In this document: positions 1 to 9,321 of the stretch, piece by piece
Numbering within the stretch: position 1 is the first letter of the stretch
How the letters are laid out: each line of letters opens with the position of its first letter
NCBI GenBank assembly: GCA_963819685.1
Contig: CAWFXI010000002.1
Location: 62,001-126,000 of the forward strand
Direction: 5' to 3'
Length of the DNA: 64,000 nt
Source of the DNA: CAIUGU01 sp963819685
GTDB taxonomy: Bacteria > Pseudomonadota > Gammaproteobacteria > Steroidobacterales > Steroidobacteraceae
Position numbers and translations under genes: made by a program
Notes under the pieces: generated by a model
Told to the model about the DNA's origin: nothing
Database searches by the model: none
Seen by the model: only the letters and a program-made list of their open reading frames with translations

Positions 1-683
1 CGCCCGCACTTTATCCCAAACTGCGCTACAACCCGGTTACGGATTTCGCACCTGTAGGCATGGCGGCCAAGGCGCCCATCCTGATTGTTGCAAGAAAGGA
101 TCTTCCTCCGCAGGATCTGAAAGCGTTCATCGCTTATGCGAGATCCAATACGGACACGTTGAACGAGGCTCATGCAGGTGTAGGCTCCATCTCGTATACG
201 TCTTGCACGCTGCTCAATGCAGCGCTCGGGCTGCAGATTACGCAAGTTGCCTACCGCGGCACGGGCCCGGCGTTGAACGATCTGCTGGCGGGTCAGGTGG
301 ACGTGATGTGCGACCAGATCGTCACGTATGTCGAACAGGTGAAGGCGGGCGCGATCAAGGCTTATGCCATTGCGTCAGAGGAGCGCTCGCCGGCATTGCC
401 AGACGTGCCGACGACGAAGGAAGCCGGCCTGCCCAGCCTGCAGATCATCGCATGGAGCGCAGTGTTCGCGCCGCGGGGTACGCCACCCGACATCATAGCG
501 AAACTGAACTCGGCGCTGGACAAGGCGCTGGACGACGACATCGTGCGCAAGCGCTTGCTGGAGCAGGGCGGGGTTGTGCCGCCCAAGGTGGAGCGCAGCG
601 CGGCGTGGCTGCAGGGATTCGTGAAGAGCGAGGTCGAACGTCTGACGCCGCTACTGAAGGCGGCGCTGGCAGCGCATAAGTGA
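1..683 (+). CDS. Bug-family (TctC-like) periplasmic solute-binding protein, 5' end outside window
   Basis: The reading frame is open from base 3, so the N-terminus, including the expected signal peptide, lies upstream; about 226 residues are visible. The start of the visible part resembles the 'NPALYPKLPYDPVKDFAPV' region typical of Bug/TctC proteins, followed by the segment around 'LPPQDLKAFIAYAR' and a C-terminal 'PPDIIAKLN' helix, all characteristic of this family. These proteins bind carboxylates (tricarboxylates, aromatic acids and others) in the periplasm, often for TTT transporters; many are orphans without a transporter nearby. No tctA/tctB is visible here. The substrate cannot be told. 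The stop (681-683) lies 26 bases before the next start, so the two are probably cotranscribed. Confidence 0.85.
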   Translation, partial: PALYPKLRYNPVTDFAPVGMAAKAPILIVARKDLPPQDLKAFIAYARSNTDTLNEAHAGVGSISYTSCTLLNAALGLQITQVAYRGTGPALNDLLAGQVDVMCDQIVTYVEQVKAGAIKAYAIASEERSPALPDVPTTKEAGLPSLQIIAWSAVFAPRGTPPDIIAKLNSALDKALDDDIVRKRLLEQGGVVPPKVERSAAWLQGFVKSEVERLTPLLKAALAAHK

Positions 684-709
684 CAGTACCGGGACCGGAG
701 AATTGGAAC

Positions 710-1540
710 ATGGCAGTCTCTGCGGAACATCCGGCCATCGAACCATTCGAGCTGTATGCGATCCGTTATGCGCATCATGCGGGTCGCAGACACCATGACA
801 ACTTCATCAATGGTGACATTCACGATGAGGGTTCGCCGCTCGACTACTTTGTCTGGGTAGCGCGACGGGCCGGGCAAGTCTATCTGATCGATACCGGATT
901 TGGTGCCGAAGCCGCGCAGGCGCGTGGTCGGCAGTTGCTGCGGTCGCCAGCCCAGGGATTGAAGCTGCTGGGGATCGATCCGGAGCAGATCGGGGACGTC
1001 ATCCTCACTCACCTGCACTATGACCACGCGGGTACGCTTGATTCGTTTCCTCGCGCCCGTTTCCATCTGCAGGATAAGGAGACCGCCTACGCAACCGGTC
1101 GCTGCATGAGCCATGGATTTTTCCGCCATCCTTACGACGTCGAGAATGTGGTGTCGGTGATCCGGCATCTGTATGCAGGCCGGGTGACGTTCCATGACGG
1201 CTTCGCCGAGCTCGCTCCAGGATTCAGCCTCCACCATGTGGGCGGGCATACCGCCGGATTGCAGGTGGTCAGAGTATGGACACAACGTGGCTGGGTGGTT
1301 GTGGCGTCGGATGCGACGCACCTCTACGCCAATATGCAGCGGGGCCAACCCTTTCCCGTGGTCTACAACGTGGCCGACATGTTCGAGGGCTACCGGGTGG
1401 TTCGCGACCTGGCGGACTCCGAGGATCACATCGTGCCGGGCCACGATCCGCTCGTCATGCAGCGTTACACGGCTCCTTCGGCGGATCTTCAGGGCATCGT
1501 CGTACGGCTTGACGTCCCGCCGCAGTACGCTACGAATTGA
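710..1540 (+). CDS. Metallo-beta-lactamase-fold hydrolase, N-acyl homoserine lactonase-like
   Basis: A 276-residue cytoplasmic protein with the complete MBL metal site: H101-x-H103-x-D105-H106 (THLHYDHAG), a later His in 'HVGGHTAG', an Asp in 'ASDATH' and a His in 'VPGHDP'. Layout and length fit the AttM/AiiB-like lactonase group, whose members open N-acyl homoserine lactones or other lactones; the substrate is not proven. I chose ATG at 710 because GGAG lies about 9 bases upstream; a GTG at 680 overlapping the previous stop is an alternative. It sits directly behind the solute-binding protein and before a second MBL protein, suggesting a small catabolic unit that imports and hydrolyses a lactone or ester. 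Confidence 0.82.
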   Translation: MAVSAEHPAIEPFELYAIRYAHHAGRRHHDNFINGDIHDEGSPLDYFVWVARRAGQVYLIDTGFGAEAAQARGRQLLRSPAQGLKLLGIDPEQIGDVILTHLHYDHAGTLDSFPRARFHLQDKETAYATGRCMSHGFFRHPYDVENVVSVIRHLYAGRVTFHDGFAELAPGFSLHHVGGHTAGLQVVRVWTQRGWVVVASDATHLYANMQRGQPFPVVYNVADMFEGYRVVRDLADSEDHIVPGHDPLVMQRYTAPSADLQGIVVRLDVPPQYATN

Positions 1541-1579
1541 GCAGCAACTTCCCATTCAGCAGTGAAAGGGCGATACGGC

Positions 1580-2449
1580 ATGGTACGTAGAATCATGATT
1601 GCAATGCTGGCGGCCAGCTTCCCCGCATGGTTTGACGCCCGCGCTGCTGTCCAGGGCGCAGAGCAGCCGATGCGGTTGTATGTCTTCGACGGCGGCGTCC
1701 TCGAATCGGATCCAGCGCGCTATCGCCTGAAGCCTGATGAAGTGGCGACGTCGCAGCTTTCTGTCGCGGCGTTCTTGATCGTGCATCCCCGGGGAACGCT
1801 GATGTGGGACACTGGCGCCATTGCGGACGATACATGGACGCCGGGAAGCCAGACCGTCGCCAGACATCTCGTACTGTCGAACAGTGCCGACCGGTACGTG
1901 TCGCTTCGCAAGTCAATGACCGCGCAGTTGGCTGAAGTCGGCTACCAGCCGGCGGACATCACCTATCTCGCGCTGTCCCACTATCACTGGGACCATGTGG
2001 CGAACGCCAACGCCTTTGCCAGCGCGACCTGGCTGGTCCGCAAGGTCGAACGCGACGCCATGTTTCCGCAGCCGGCCGCTGAACCACCGCAACCCTCAAA
2101 CTTCGCAGCGCTTGGGAGAAGCAAGACCACGTTGATCACGGACGACTACGATGTCTTCGGCGACGGCACGGTGGTAATCAAGGCGTCTGCCGGTCATACG
2201 CCGGGGCACAACGTACTTTACGTGAAGCTCGCGAAGACCGGCGGCGTGGTGCTGGCCGGAGACCTCTATCACTATCCCGAGGAGCGCACACTGAATCGTC
2301 TGCCTATAGCCGACTTCGACCAGGCACAGACGGGTCGGTCGCGTGAAGCGCTTGAGGTATTTCTCAAGCAGACCAGCGCGCAGCTGTGGATCCAGCACGA
2401 TCTGCTGGCGTACCGGAAACTCAGGAAAGCGCCCGCGTTCTACGATTAG
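1580..2449 (+). CDS. Exported metallo-beta-lactamase-fold hydrolase
   Basis: About 289 residues. The N-terminus has two Arg, a hydrophobic stretch (IMIAMLAASFPAWF) and an 'ARA' site, consistent with a Sec signal peptide, so the enzyme is probably periplasmic. Metal ligands are visible: H134-x-H136-x-D138-H139 (SHYHWDH), 'SAGHTPGH', 'LAGDLYHY' and 'WIQHD'. It belongs to the same broad MBL family as the preceding gene but is clearly a different subfamily. The ATG at 1580 has AAGGG about 9 bases upstream; a GTG at 1562 would add six residues before the signal. Spacing of 39 bases to the preceding gene suggests cotranscription. Substrate unknown. Confidence 0.8.
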   Translation: MVRRIMIAMLAASFPAWFDARAAVQGAEQPMRLYVFDGGVLESDPARYRLKPDEVATSQLSVAAFLIVHPRGTLMWDTGAIADDTWTPGSQTVARHLVLSNSADRYVSLRKSMTAQLAEVGYQPADITYLALSHYHWDHVANANAFASATWLVRKVERDAMFPQPAAEPPQPSNFAALGRSKTTLITDDYDVFGDGTVVIKASAGHTPGHNVLYVKLAKTGGVVLAGDLYHYPEERTLNRLPIADFDQAQTGRSREALEVFLKQTSAQLWIQHDLLAYRKLRKAPAFYD

Positions 2450-2584
2450 CGGAGTGCCCCGATCCGGTTTCCACCATCGACTGAAGGGGCACGAGTTTCA
2501 CCGGACGGGCAAGGGTTGGTTGCATGCGGCCCTGGCCGGAAGCGGGCTATACTGAATGCACGGGGCGGCTGGCGCGTGCAGCCA

Positions 2585-3097
2585 ATGATCGAGGTGTCCC
2601 CGCCGAAGGATCCCCACTTGAAGATCGATACCCAACCCTCCCGCGACGAGATCCTGGCGCTGATTGCCCCGTGCAAGGGCCAGCCTGGGCCGTTGCTCGT
2701 GGTGTTGCACGCGATTCAGGACGCGCATGGCTACGTTCCAGCGACTGCAGTACCGGTGATCGCCGAGGAACTGAACCTGTCGAGGGCGGAAGTGCATGGC
2801 GTCATCAGCTTCTATCATCACTTTCGCGACCAGCCCCCCGCGCGCCGGCGAATCGAGGTGTGTCGAGCCGAGTCCTGCCAGGCCATGCACGGTGAGCAAC
2901 TTGCTGCTCACATAGAAAGGAAGCTCAATCTTGCGTTTGGTCAGCAGAGCGCCGATGGCGCAGTTTCCCTGCGGCCGGTGTATTGCCTTGGCCTCTGTTC
3001 ACTGTCTCCTGCATTGATGATCGATGGTGAGGTGCATGCCCGGGTGACGCCGGAGGGCTTCGATGAACTGTTCGCTGCTGCGGAGCGAAGCACATGA
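2585..3097 (+). CDS. fdsG: NAD-dependent formate dehydrogenase gamma subunit (NuoE-like)
   Basis: A 170-residue NuoE/HoxE-type thioredoxin-fold [2Fe-2S] subunit. Cluster cysteines fall in 'CRAESCQ' and 'YCLGLCSLSP', in the C-terminal half. In the soluble FdsABG complex it passes electrons between FdsA and the FMN subunit FdsB. It is the first gene of fdsG-fdsB-fdsA-fdhD-fdsD, which makes the assignment firm compared with nuoE. The stop overlaps the fdsB start by 4 bases (ATGA). The start at 2585 is the first ATG in a plausible place, but no strong ribosome binding site is visible. The 135 bases upstream hold no gene; a TATACT hexamer at 2548 could be a -10 element but lacks a well-spaced -35. 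Confidence 0.9.
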   Translation: MIEVSPPKDPHLKIDTQPSRDEILALIAPCKGQPGPLLVVLHAIQDAHGYVPATAVPVIAEELNLSRAEVHGVISFYHHFRDQPPARRRIEVCRAESCQAMHGEQLAAHIERKLNLAFGQQSADGAVSLRPVYCLGLCSLSPALMIDGEVHARVTPEGFDELFAAAERST

Positions 3098-4638
3098 GCG
3101 TGGTGACGGTTTACGTGCCGCGGGATGCGTCTGCAATGGCGGTGGGGGCCGAAGCCGTTGCCGCGACGATAGCGCAGGAGGCCAGAACTCGCGGAATGGC
3201 GGTGCGCATCGTCCGCAACGGTTCGCGGGGATTGTCGTGGCTGGAGCCTCTGGTCGAAGTCGTTACGCCCAAGGGTCGTCTGGCGTACGGTCCAGTCAGC
3301 GCTGGCGATATTGCAGGTCTGATCGAGGCCGGGTTTCTGGCCGGCGGCACTCATCGCCTGTCACTGGGAGTGATCGATGACCATCCCTGGCTCAAGAGCC
3401 AGCAACGGCTGACGTTCGCACGTGTCGGCATCATCGATCCGGTGAGTGTCGCCGACTACGTGGCGCGCGACGGCTTTCAGGGATTGCGTCAGGCGCTGAT
3501 GATCAGTCCTGCAGAGATCGTGCGTGCGGTGACGGAATCAGGCCTGAGGGGCCGGGGCGGTGCTGCGTTTCCGACTGGTATCAAATGGCAGACCGTGCTC
3601 GATACGCAAGCGCCACAGAAGTACATTGCGTGCAACGCCGACGAAGGCGATTCAGGCACGTTCGCGGACCGGATGCTGATGGAAGGCGATCCCCTGCAAC
3701 TGATCGAAGGGATGACCATCGCGGGTCTCGCGGTGGGCGCTACACGAGGATACATTTATCTGCGCGTCGAGTACCCCCACGCGTATCGGGTGCTGAACGA
3801 AGCGATCGTCGCAGCCCATCGCGCCGGCTTCCTCGGGCCCAACATCATGGGCAGCGGGACGCGTTTCGATATTGAGGTGCGGCTGGGTGCCGGCGCCTAT
3901 ATCTGCGGTGAGGAAACGTCGATGCTCGAAAGCCTGGAAGGCAAGCGCGGCGAAGTACGAGTACGGCCGCCGCTCCCGGCCGTCAAAGGCCTGTTCGGCA
4001 TGCCGACAGTCGTCAACAACGTAATTTCACTGGCGAGCGTGCCGGCCATTCTGCAGAAGGGCGCTGCGGCTTATCGCGAATTCGGCGTTGGCAAGTCGCG
4101 AGGCACGCTGCCGATCCAGCTCGCCGGGAACATCAAGCATGGCGGACTCGTGGAAAGGGCCTTCGGTGTGTCATTGCGTGACCTGTTGTACGACTACGGT
4201 GGCGGTTCAGCGACCGGGCGGCCGTTGCGCGCCGTACAGATCGGCGGACCTCTCGGTGCCTATGTGCCGGCCTCGCAGTTCGACACGCTCATCGACTACG
4301 AAAGCTTAAGCGGCATCGGTGCGCTGCTCGGGCATGGTGGCATCGTTGCCTTCGATGACACCGTCGACATGGCCCGGATGGCGCGCTATGCCATGGAATT
4401 CTGTGCGCATGAATCCTGCGGCAAATGCACGCCCTGCCGCATCGGCTCGACGCGGGGCGTCGAGGTTCTCGATCGCATTGCTGCCGGCATTCAGCCTGAG
4501 CAGAATCTGGCCTTGCTCGACGACCTGTGCGAGACGCTGCTGCACGGTTCGCTGTGCGGGCTAGGTGGCATGACGCCGTTTCCGGTGCAAAGCGCGATCA
4601 AGCATTTTCCTGAAGATTTCCGGAAGGCGGAGCACTGA
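3094..4638 (+). CDS. fdsB: NAD-dependent formate dehydrogenase beta subunit (NuoF-like)
   Basis: A 514-residue protein with an N-terminal NuoE-like/thioredoxin segment (about 1-100), followed by the NuoF/HoxF core: 'GLRGRGGAAFPTG' for FMN and 'GAYICGEETSMLESLEGKRG' for NAD(H), then the C-terminal [4Fe-4S] site 'ESCGKCTPCRIG' with a further 'GSLCGLGG' cysteine. It reduces NAD+ with electrons coming from formate through FdsA and FdsG. Intact, ATGA-overlapped with fdsG and separated from fdsA by a single base. The fused layout is typical of FdsB from cytosolic formate dehydrogenases. Confidence 0.93.
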   Translation: MSVVTVYVPRDASAMAVGAEAVAATIAQEARTRGMAVRIVRNGSRGLSWLEPLVEVVTPKGRLAYGPVSAGDIAGLIEAGFLAGGTHRLSLGVIDDHPWLKSQQRLTFARVGIIDPVSVADYVARDGFQGLRQALMISPAEIVRAVTESGLRGRGGAAFPTGIKWQTVLDTQAPQKYIACNADEGDSGTFADRMLMEGDPLQLIEGMTIAGLAVGATRGYIYLRVEYPHAYRVLNEAIVAAHRAGFLGPNIMGSGTRFDIEVRLGAGAYICGEETSMLESLEGKRGEVRVRPPLPAVKGLFGMPTVVNNVISLASVPAILQKGAAAYREFGVGKSRGTLPIQLAGNIKHGGLVERAFGVSLRDLLYDYGGGSATGRPLRAVQIGGPLGAYVPASQFDTLIDYESLSGIGALLGHGGIVAFDDTVDMARMARYAMEFCAHESCGKCTPCRIGSTRGVEVLDRIAAGIQPEQNLALLDDLCETLLHGSLCGLGGMTPFPVQSAIKHFPEDFRKAEH

Positions 4639-4639
4639 C

Positions 4640-7493
4640 ATGTACTCCATCGATCATGTGGATCTGGGCACTCCCGCCAGCCTGAGCCCCGGACTCGTCA
4701 CACTCGAGATCGATGGCCGGGCGGTATCGGTTCCGGAAGGCACTTCCGTCATGCACGCCGCAGCGACACTCGGTAGCCGTATCCCGAAGCTGTGTGCGAC
4801 GGATTCGCTGAAGGCCTTCGGCTCCTGCCGTCTGTGCCTCGTCGAAGTGGAAGGCCGCAAAGGGTATCCCGCTTCCTGCACGACAGCTCGTGACAGCAGG
4901 CATGAAGGTCCGCACGCAAAGCGACAAGCTGTCGCAATTGCGCAAAGGGGTCATGGAGCTGTACGTCTCCGATCATCCGCTCGATTGCGAGCGCTGTCCG
5001 GCGAATGGTCATTGCGAACTGCAGGACATGGCGGCAGTGGTCGGTGTGACAACCACGCGCTATGGACTGGACGGTGTCACCGAGCGGCCACGGCCAGCCG
5101 ATACCAGCAATCCGTATTTCGCGTTCAATCCCGATCTGTGCATCGTCTGTTCGCGCTGCGTTCGCGCCTGTGATGAGACGCAGGGGACGCTGGCGCTCAC
5201 GATCGACGGGCGCGGCTTCCAGTCGAAAGTCGCGGCCAGCCAGGACGAGCCCTTCCTCGAATCAGAATGCGTTTCCTGCGGCGCGTGCGTGGAAGCGTGC
5301 CCCACGGCTGCATTGACGGAGAAGTCGCTGATCGCGCTTGGGTCGCCGACGCGCGCAGTCACAACTACGTGCGCCTACTGTGGAGTGGGCTGCTCGTTAC
5401 AGGCAGAGGTCAAGGATGAGACCGTGATACGCATGGTGCCGAATCGTGACGGCCACGCGAATCATGGCCATGCGTGCGTGAAGGGCAGGTTTGCTTTCGG
5501 CTATGCGACGCACGCCGAACGTATCCGTTCGCCGATGATCCGCAAGACGATCACCGAGCCGTGGCGCGAAGTCAGCTGGGATGAGGCCATTGCGTACGCC
5601 GCGTCCGAATTCAAGCGCATCCAGGCCGCGGCACGGCCGCGATTCGGTCGGCGGCATCACGTCGTCCCGATGCACCAATGAAGAAACATTCCTCGTGCAG
5701 AAGCTCGTGCGCGCAGCGTTCGGCAACAACAATGTCGACACCTGCGCCCGTGTCTGCCATTCGCCGACCGGATTCGGGCTGAAGAGCACCTTGGGCGAGT
5801 CGGCAGGGACGCAGGAGTTCGACTCCGTGATGCAGGCCGATGTGATCATGCTGATCGGCGCGAACGTGACGGAAGGACATCCGGTCTTCGCATCGCAGAT
5901 GAAGCGGCGACTGCGGCAGGGAGCCAAGGCTGATCGTCGTGGATCCGCGGGAGATCGGCATCGTGCGCACACCGCATATTGCCGCCGACTATCACCTGCA
6001 GTTGCGCCCGGGAACGAATGTGGCGCTGATCAATGCGCTGGCGCACGTGGTCGTGACGGAAGGGTTGAGCCGCAAGGACTATGTCGCCGAGCGCTGCGAG
6101 GCCGACTCGTTCGCGCGCTGGCAGACTTTCGTGGCGGATGCGCGGAATTCTCCCGAGGCCACTGAAGCAATCACCGGTGTACCTGCAGATCTCGTGCGAC
6201 AGGCCGCGCGCCTGTATGCCGGTGCCGGCAATGGCGCGATCTACTATGGCCTCGGAGTGACCGAGCACAGTCAGGGCACGACGATGGTCATGGGCATCGC
6301 CAACCTCGCGATGGTCACGGGCAACCTCGGTCGTAAAGGCGTGGGCGTCAATCCGTTGCGTGGCCAGAACAACGTGCAGGGCTCCTGCGACATGGGCTCG
6401 TTCCCGCACGAGTTCAGCGGCTATCGCCATGTGAGCGATGACAGCTGTCCGCGGGCTGTTCGAGTCGGTATGGGGCGTACACCTCGAGCACGAACCGGGA
6501 TTGAGGATTCCCAACATGTTCGAGGCGGCGCTCGATGGCAGCTTCATGGGTCTATATATCCAGGGCGAGGATATCGCGCAGTCCGATCCCAACACACAGC
6601 ATGTCACGGCCGCACTCTCGGCGATGGAATGCATCGTCATCCAGGATATTTTCCTCAACGAAACGGCCAAGTACGCGCACGTGTTTCTGCCGGGTTCGTC
6701 GTTCCTGGAGAAAGATGGCACGTTCACGAATGCCGAACGCCGCATCTCACGCGTGCGCAAGGTCATGCAGCCGCTGGCAGGCCTTGCCGACTGGGAAGTC
6801 ACGGTTGCGCTGGCGAACGCGCTCGGTTTCAACATGGCATACCGGCACCCTTCCGAGATCATGGACGAAATCGCGAGGCTCACGCCGACGTTCACCGGCG
6901 TGTCCTACGAAAAGCTCGATCGCCTGGGCAGCATTCAGTGGCCCTGCAACGACGCGGCCCCTGACGGCACGCCGACGATGCATGTCGATCACTTCGTGCG
7001 CGGGCTCGGGCGTTTCTACGTGACGGAGTACGTGCCCACCGACGAGAAGGTGACGGCGCGCTTCCCGTTGATCCTGACGACCGGGCGGGTGCTGACCCAG
7101 TACAACGTCGGCGCGCAGACCCGCAGAACCGCCAACGTGGTCTGGCATCCGGAGGATCGTCTCGAGATTCATCCACATGACGCCGAGGAGCGTGGTATTC
7201 GCGATGGCGACTGGGCGGGCGTCATGAGTCGCGCGGGTGAAACGGTGCTCAGGGCTGAGGTGACGACGCGGGTGCAGCCCGGTGTCGTCTATACGACCTT
7301 CCATTTCCCGGAATCGGGCGCGAATGTAGTGACCACCGACAACTCGGATTGGGCAACGAACTGCCCGGAATACAAGGTCACTGCGGTGCAAGTCGTGCGC
7401 GTCACGCAGCCGACGGAGTGGCAGCGCCGGCATCGTGAACAGGAAGCGCTGCAGCAACGTATCAGGCGAAATTCCGATGCCACCATCGCCTGA
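4640..7493 (+). CDS. fdsA: NAD-dependent formate dehydrogenase alpha subunit, interrupted by four +1 frameshifts
   Basis: The molybdenum/bis-MGD catalytic subunit that oxidises formate to CO2. Recognisable parts in order: an N-terminal [2Fe-2S] domain (SCRLCLVEVEG), the His-Cys cluster (DHPLDCERCPANGHCELQ), ferredoxin-type [4Fe-4S] motifs (CIVCSRCVRAC and CVSCGACVEACP), the catalytic-domain cluster (TTCAYCGVGC), the active-site Cys in 'ARVCHSPTG', and the C-terminal MoCo-binding domain. The protein is spread over successive frames, with one extra base near 4886-4889, 5628-5636, 5927-5929 and 6443-6447. Removing one base at each restores a continuous reading of about 949 residues, close to the usual FdsA length. 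No part is missing. I read these as insertion errors, since fdsG, fdsB, fdhD and fdsD are intact, but true decay cannot be excluded. Confidence 0.88.
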
Positions 7494-8313
7494 CGAGCAG
7501 CATGCGCCCAAGCCGTTGCCGGCGACTTCGCACACCGTCGCCGTTCGTCGTTGGCGAGCCGGGCAGGTTGAACAGGTGGCGGACGAAGTGGCCGAGGAAG
7601 TCCCGGTCGCGTTTACCTATCACGGCATTCCGCACGTGGTCATGCTCGCCACACCTCAGGATCTGGAAGACCTCGGCACCGGCTTCACGTTCACCGAAGC
7701 GCTGGTTGATAGTGCTGCTGAAATCCGCGGTGTTGAAGTCGTATCGCATGGCGATTCCTGTGAACTGCGCCTGACGATAGCGGCAGAGCGATTTTCGGCG
7801 CTACTGCGCAGGCAGCGGAACCTGACAGGTCGTACCGGCTGCGGGCTTTGCGGCACCGAGACTATCGAACAGGCGATCCGTCATCCGGTGCCAGTGGGTA
7901 CAGGCATCACTATGAGTTCCGCGGAACTCCATGCCGCGCTCAAGGACCTGAAGGCCCGCCAACCACTGAACGCCCGTACGGGGAGCGTGCATGCCGCCGC
8001 ATGGTGTCGGCCACAAGCCGGCGTGCAGGTCGTGCGTGAGGATGTCGGGCGGCACAACGCGCTCGACAAGGTCGTCGGCTCATTGCTTCGTTCCGGGACC
8101 GACGCCGCTTCCGGCTACTTGCTGGTGTCGAGTCGCGCGAGCTACGAAATGGTCCAGAAAGCCGCGACGGCCGGGATCACGCTGATGGCCGCAATCTCCG
8201 CGCCGACGGCGCTCGCCATCAGACTGGCCGATGAATGCGGCGTGACACTGATCGGCTTCGCCCGCGATGACAGCCACGTGGTCTATACGCATCCGCACAG
8301 GCTCGTGACATGA
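7477..8313 (+). CDS. fdhD: Formate dehydrogenase accessory sulfurtransferase
   Basis: A 278-residue FdhD/NarQ-family protein. It transfers sulfur from the cysteine desulfurase to the bis-MGD cofactor, which is needed for formate dehydrogenase activity. The key redox motif is present as 'RTGCGLCGTE', along with 'VREDVGRHNALDKVVG' and the C-terminal 'APTALAIRLAD' segment. The ATG at 7477 lies inside the last codons of fdsA (17-base overlap) and the stop overlaps fdsD (ATGA), so expression is probably translationally coupled. Confidence 0.93.
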   Translation: MPPSPDEQHAPKPLPATSHTVAVRRWRAGQVEQVADEVAEEVPVAFTYHGIPHVVMLATPQDLEDLGTGFTFTEALVDSAAEIRGVEVVSHGDSCELRLTIAAERFSALLRRQRNLTGRTGCGLCGTETIEQAIRHPVPVGTGITMSSAELHAALKDLKARQPLNARTGSVHAAAWCRPQAGVQVVREDVGRHNALDKVVGSLLRSGTDAASGYLLVSSRASYEMVQKAATAGITLMAAISAPTALAIRLADECGVTLIGFARDDSHVVYTHPHRLVT

Positions 8314-8522
8314 ACATCGATCACCTCGTCAAGATGGCCAACGAGATCGGCGCGTTCTTTGTCACAGCCAACGATGAAGACACCGCCGCAAAGCTGATCG
8401 CCGATCACCTCCGCCGTTTCTGGGATCCGCGGATGCGCAAGCAGATTGCCGCTTACTGGCAGCAGGGCGGAGCGGGGTTCGAGCCTGCGGTGGGGAAGGC
8501 AGTCGGCCTGCTGACCAGATAG
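8310..8522 (+). CDS. fdsD: Formate dehydrogenase delta subunit
   Basis: A 70-residue protein matching the small FdsD family in length and pattern: 'LVKMANEIGAFF' near the start and 'LRRFWDPRMRKQI' in the middle. FdsD is associated with soluble NAD-dependent formate dehydrogenases and is needed for full activity or cofactor handling. It starts in an ATGA overlap with fdhD and closes the operon. The last residues are 'VGLLTR'. Confidence 0.88.
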   Translation: MNIDHLVKMANEIGAFFVTANDEDTAAKLIADHLRRFWDPRMRKQIAAYWQQGGAGFEPAVGKAVGLLTR

Positions 8523-8607
8523 CACTCCCGATGGCAAGAGTGTCCATCGGACAGGGATTCAGCAATAATCGCCGCCTGTCAGCCGACCATCCCTCCGGAG
8601 TCGATCA

Positions 8608-8811
8608 ATGGCCATTCCAGAGCGCTCGGACAAGCTCATTCCGCCCAACGCCCAGAGCCAGTACACGGTAACGGCGGCGGATTTGCCGCTGTCCTGCCCG
8701 TCGCCCGCCATGAACCTGTGGAATTCCCACCCGAAGGTGTTCTTGCCCATAGAGAAGACCGGCTGGGCAAAGTGCCCCTACTGCAGCGCCGAGTACACGC
8801 TGAAGCGCTGA
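8608..8811 (+). CDS. Small zf-CHCC (NDUFS6-like) zinc-finger protein
   Basis: A 67-residue protein with the C-terminal pattern 'CPSP' plus 'CPYCSAEY', i.e. the CHCC zinc-finger domain. In this family a Cys-x(n)-His-x(n)-Cys-x2-Cys set binds zinc; here C50, H61 (in NSHPKVFLP) and the last two Cys fit approximately. Family members occur widely in proteobacteria and resemble the NDUFS6 accessory subunit of complex I, but the bacterial role is not settled. A good ribosome binding site (CCGGAG) precedes the ATG. Convergent with the following gene on the minus strand (9 bases between stops). Confidence 0.75.
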   Translation: MAIPERSDKLIPPNAQSQYTVTAADLPLSCPSPAMNLWNSHPKVFLPIEKTGWAKCPYCSAEYTLKR

Positions 8812-8820
8812 AGCGTCGAA

Positions 8821-9300
8821 TCAGCGAACCATCTTGATGGTGTAGTCCGACCACTCACGAATCTTGCCGTCCTTGATGAAGAAGACACCGACACCTTCCC
8901 AGGTGAACGGCATTTCCTTGAACGCGAAACGGTCGATGCGGTGATTGATGACCATCGGGCCCTTTGCGTACGTGTCGAGAACCTCGAAGGTCACCGTTTC
9001 CGCTCTCTCGATCGCATCCTTGAGTCGCTCCGTCACGCCGGAATGGCCAGTGACCGCGGGCGTGGTTTCCGACATGCGATAGGAGCAGTCCTCGCTCAGG
9101 TAAGGCAGGATCTTTGCCATGTCCTTCGTCGCCCACGCAGCACAGAAATCGTTTACCAGCTTGACGTTGGTCTGTTCGTCCGCGCTCAAGGAAGGTGAGG
9201 CTGCATCGCTTGCCGGACTCAGCAGCGTGGCCACAGCACCCATACTGGCGCCTGCGAGGAATGTCCTGCGGTCGGTTGCAGCGTCATTGGCATTGCGCAT
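8821..9300 (-). CDS. Exported SnoaL/limonene-epoxide-hydrolase-like protein
   Basis: A 159-residue protein with a twin-arginine type leader (TDRRTFLAGASMGAVATLL), so probably exported. The rest looks like an NTF2-fold domain of the limonene-1,2-epoxide hydrolase group: 'VNDFCAAWATKDMAKILPYLSEDCSYRMSE', then 'FEVLDTYAKGPMVINHRIDRF', and a C-terminal 'VGVFFIKDGKIREWSDYT'. The Tyr-Asn-Asp-Arg-Asp-type catalytic pattern of true epoxide hydrolases is only partly recognisable (NHRID), so enzymatic activity is a guess. It stands alone between convergent and tandem neighbours. Confidence 0.7.
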   Translation of the reverse strand: MRNANDAATDRRTFLAGASMGAVATLLSPASDAASPSLSADEQTNVKLVNDFCAAWATKDMAKILPYLSEDCSYRMSETTPAVTGHSGVTERLKDAIERAETVTFEVLDTYAKGPMVINHRIDRFAFKEMPFTWEGVGVFFIKDGKIREWSDYTIKMVR

Positions 9301-9321
9301 GGCCAGTCCCCTCGTTCACGT

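Noticed and set aside
362..1555. 397-residue minus-strand frame over the MBL gene
   Set aside because: Antisense to the gene with a full metal site; no recognisable domain.
2516..2553. TTGGTT or TTGCAT with TATACT before fdsG as a sigma-70 promoter
   Set aside because: The -10 looks good, but spacers of 22-26 bases are too long, so no promoter was listed.
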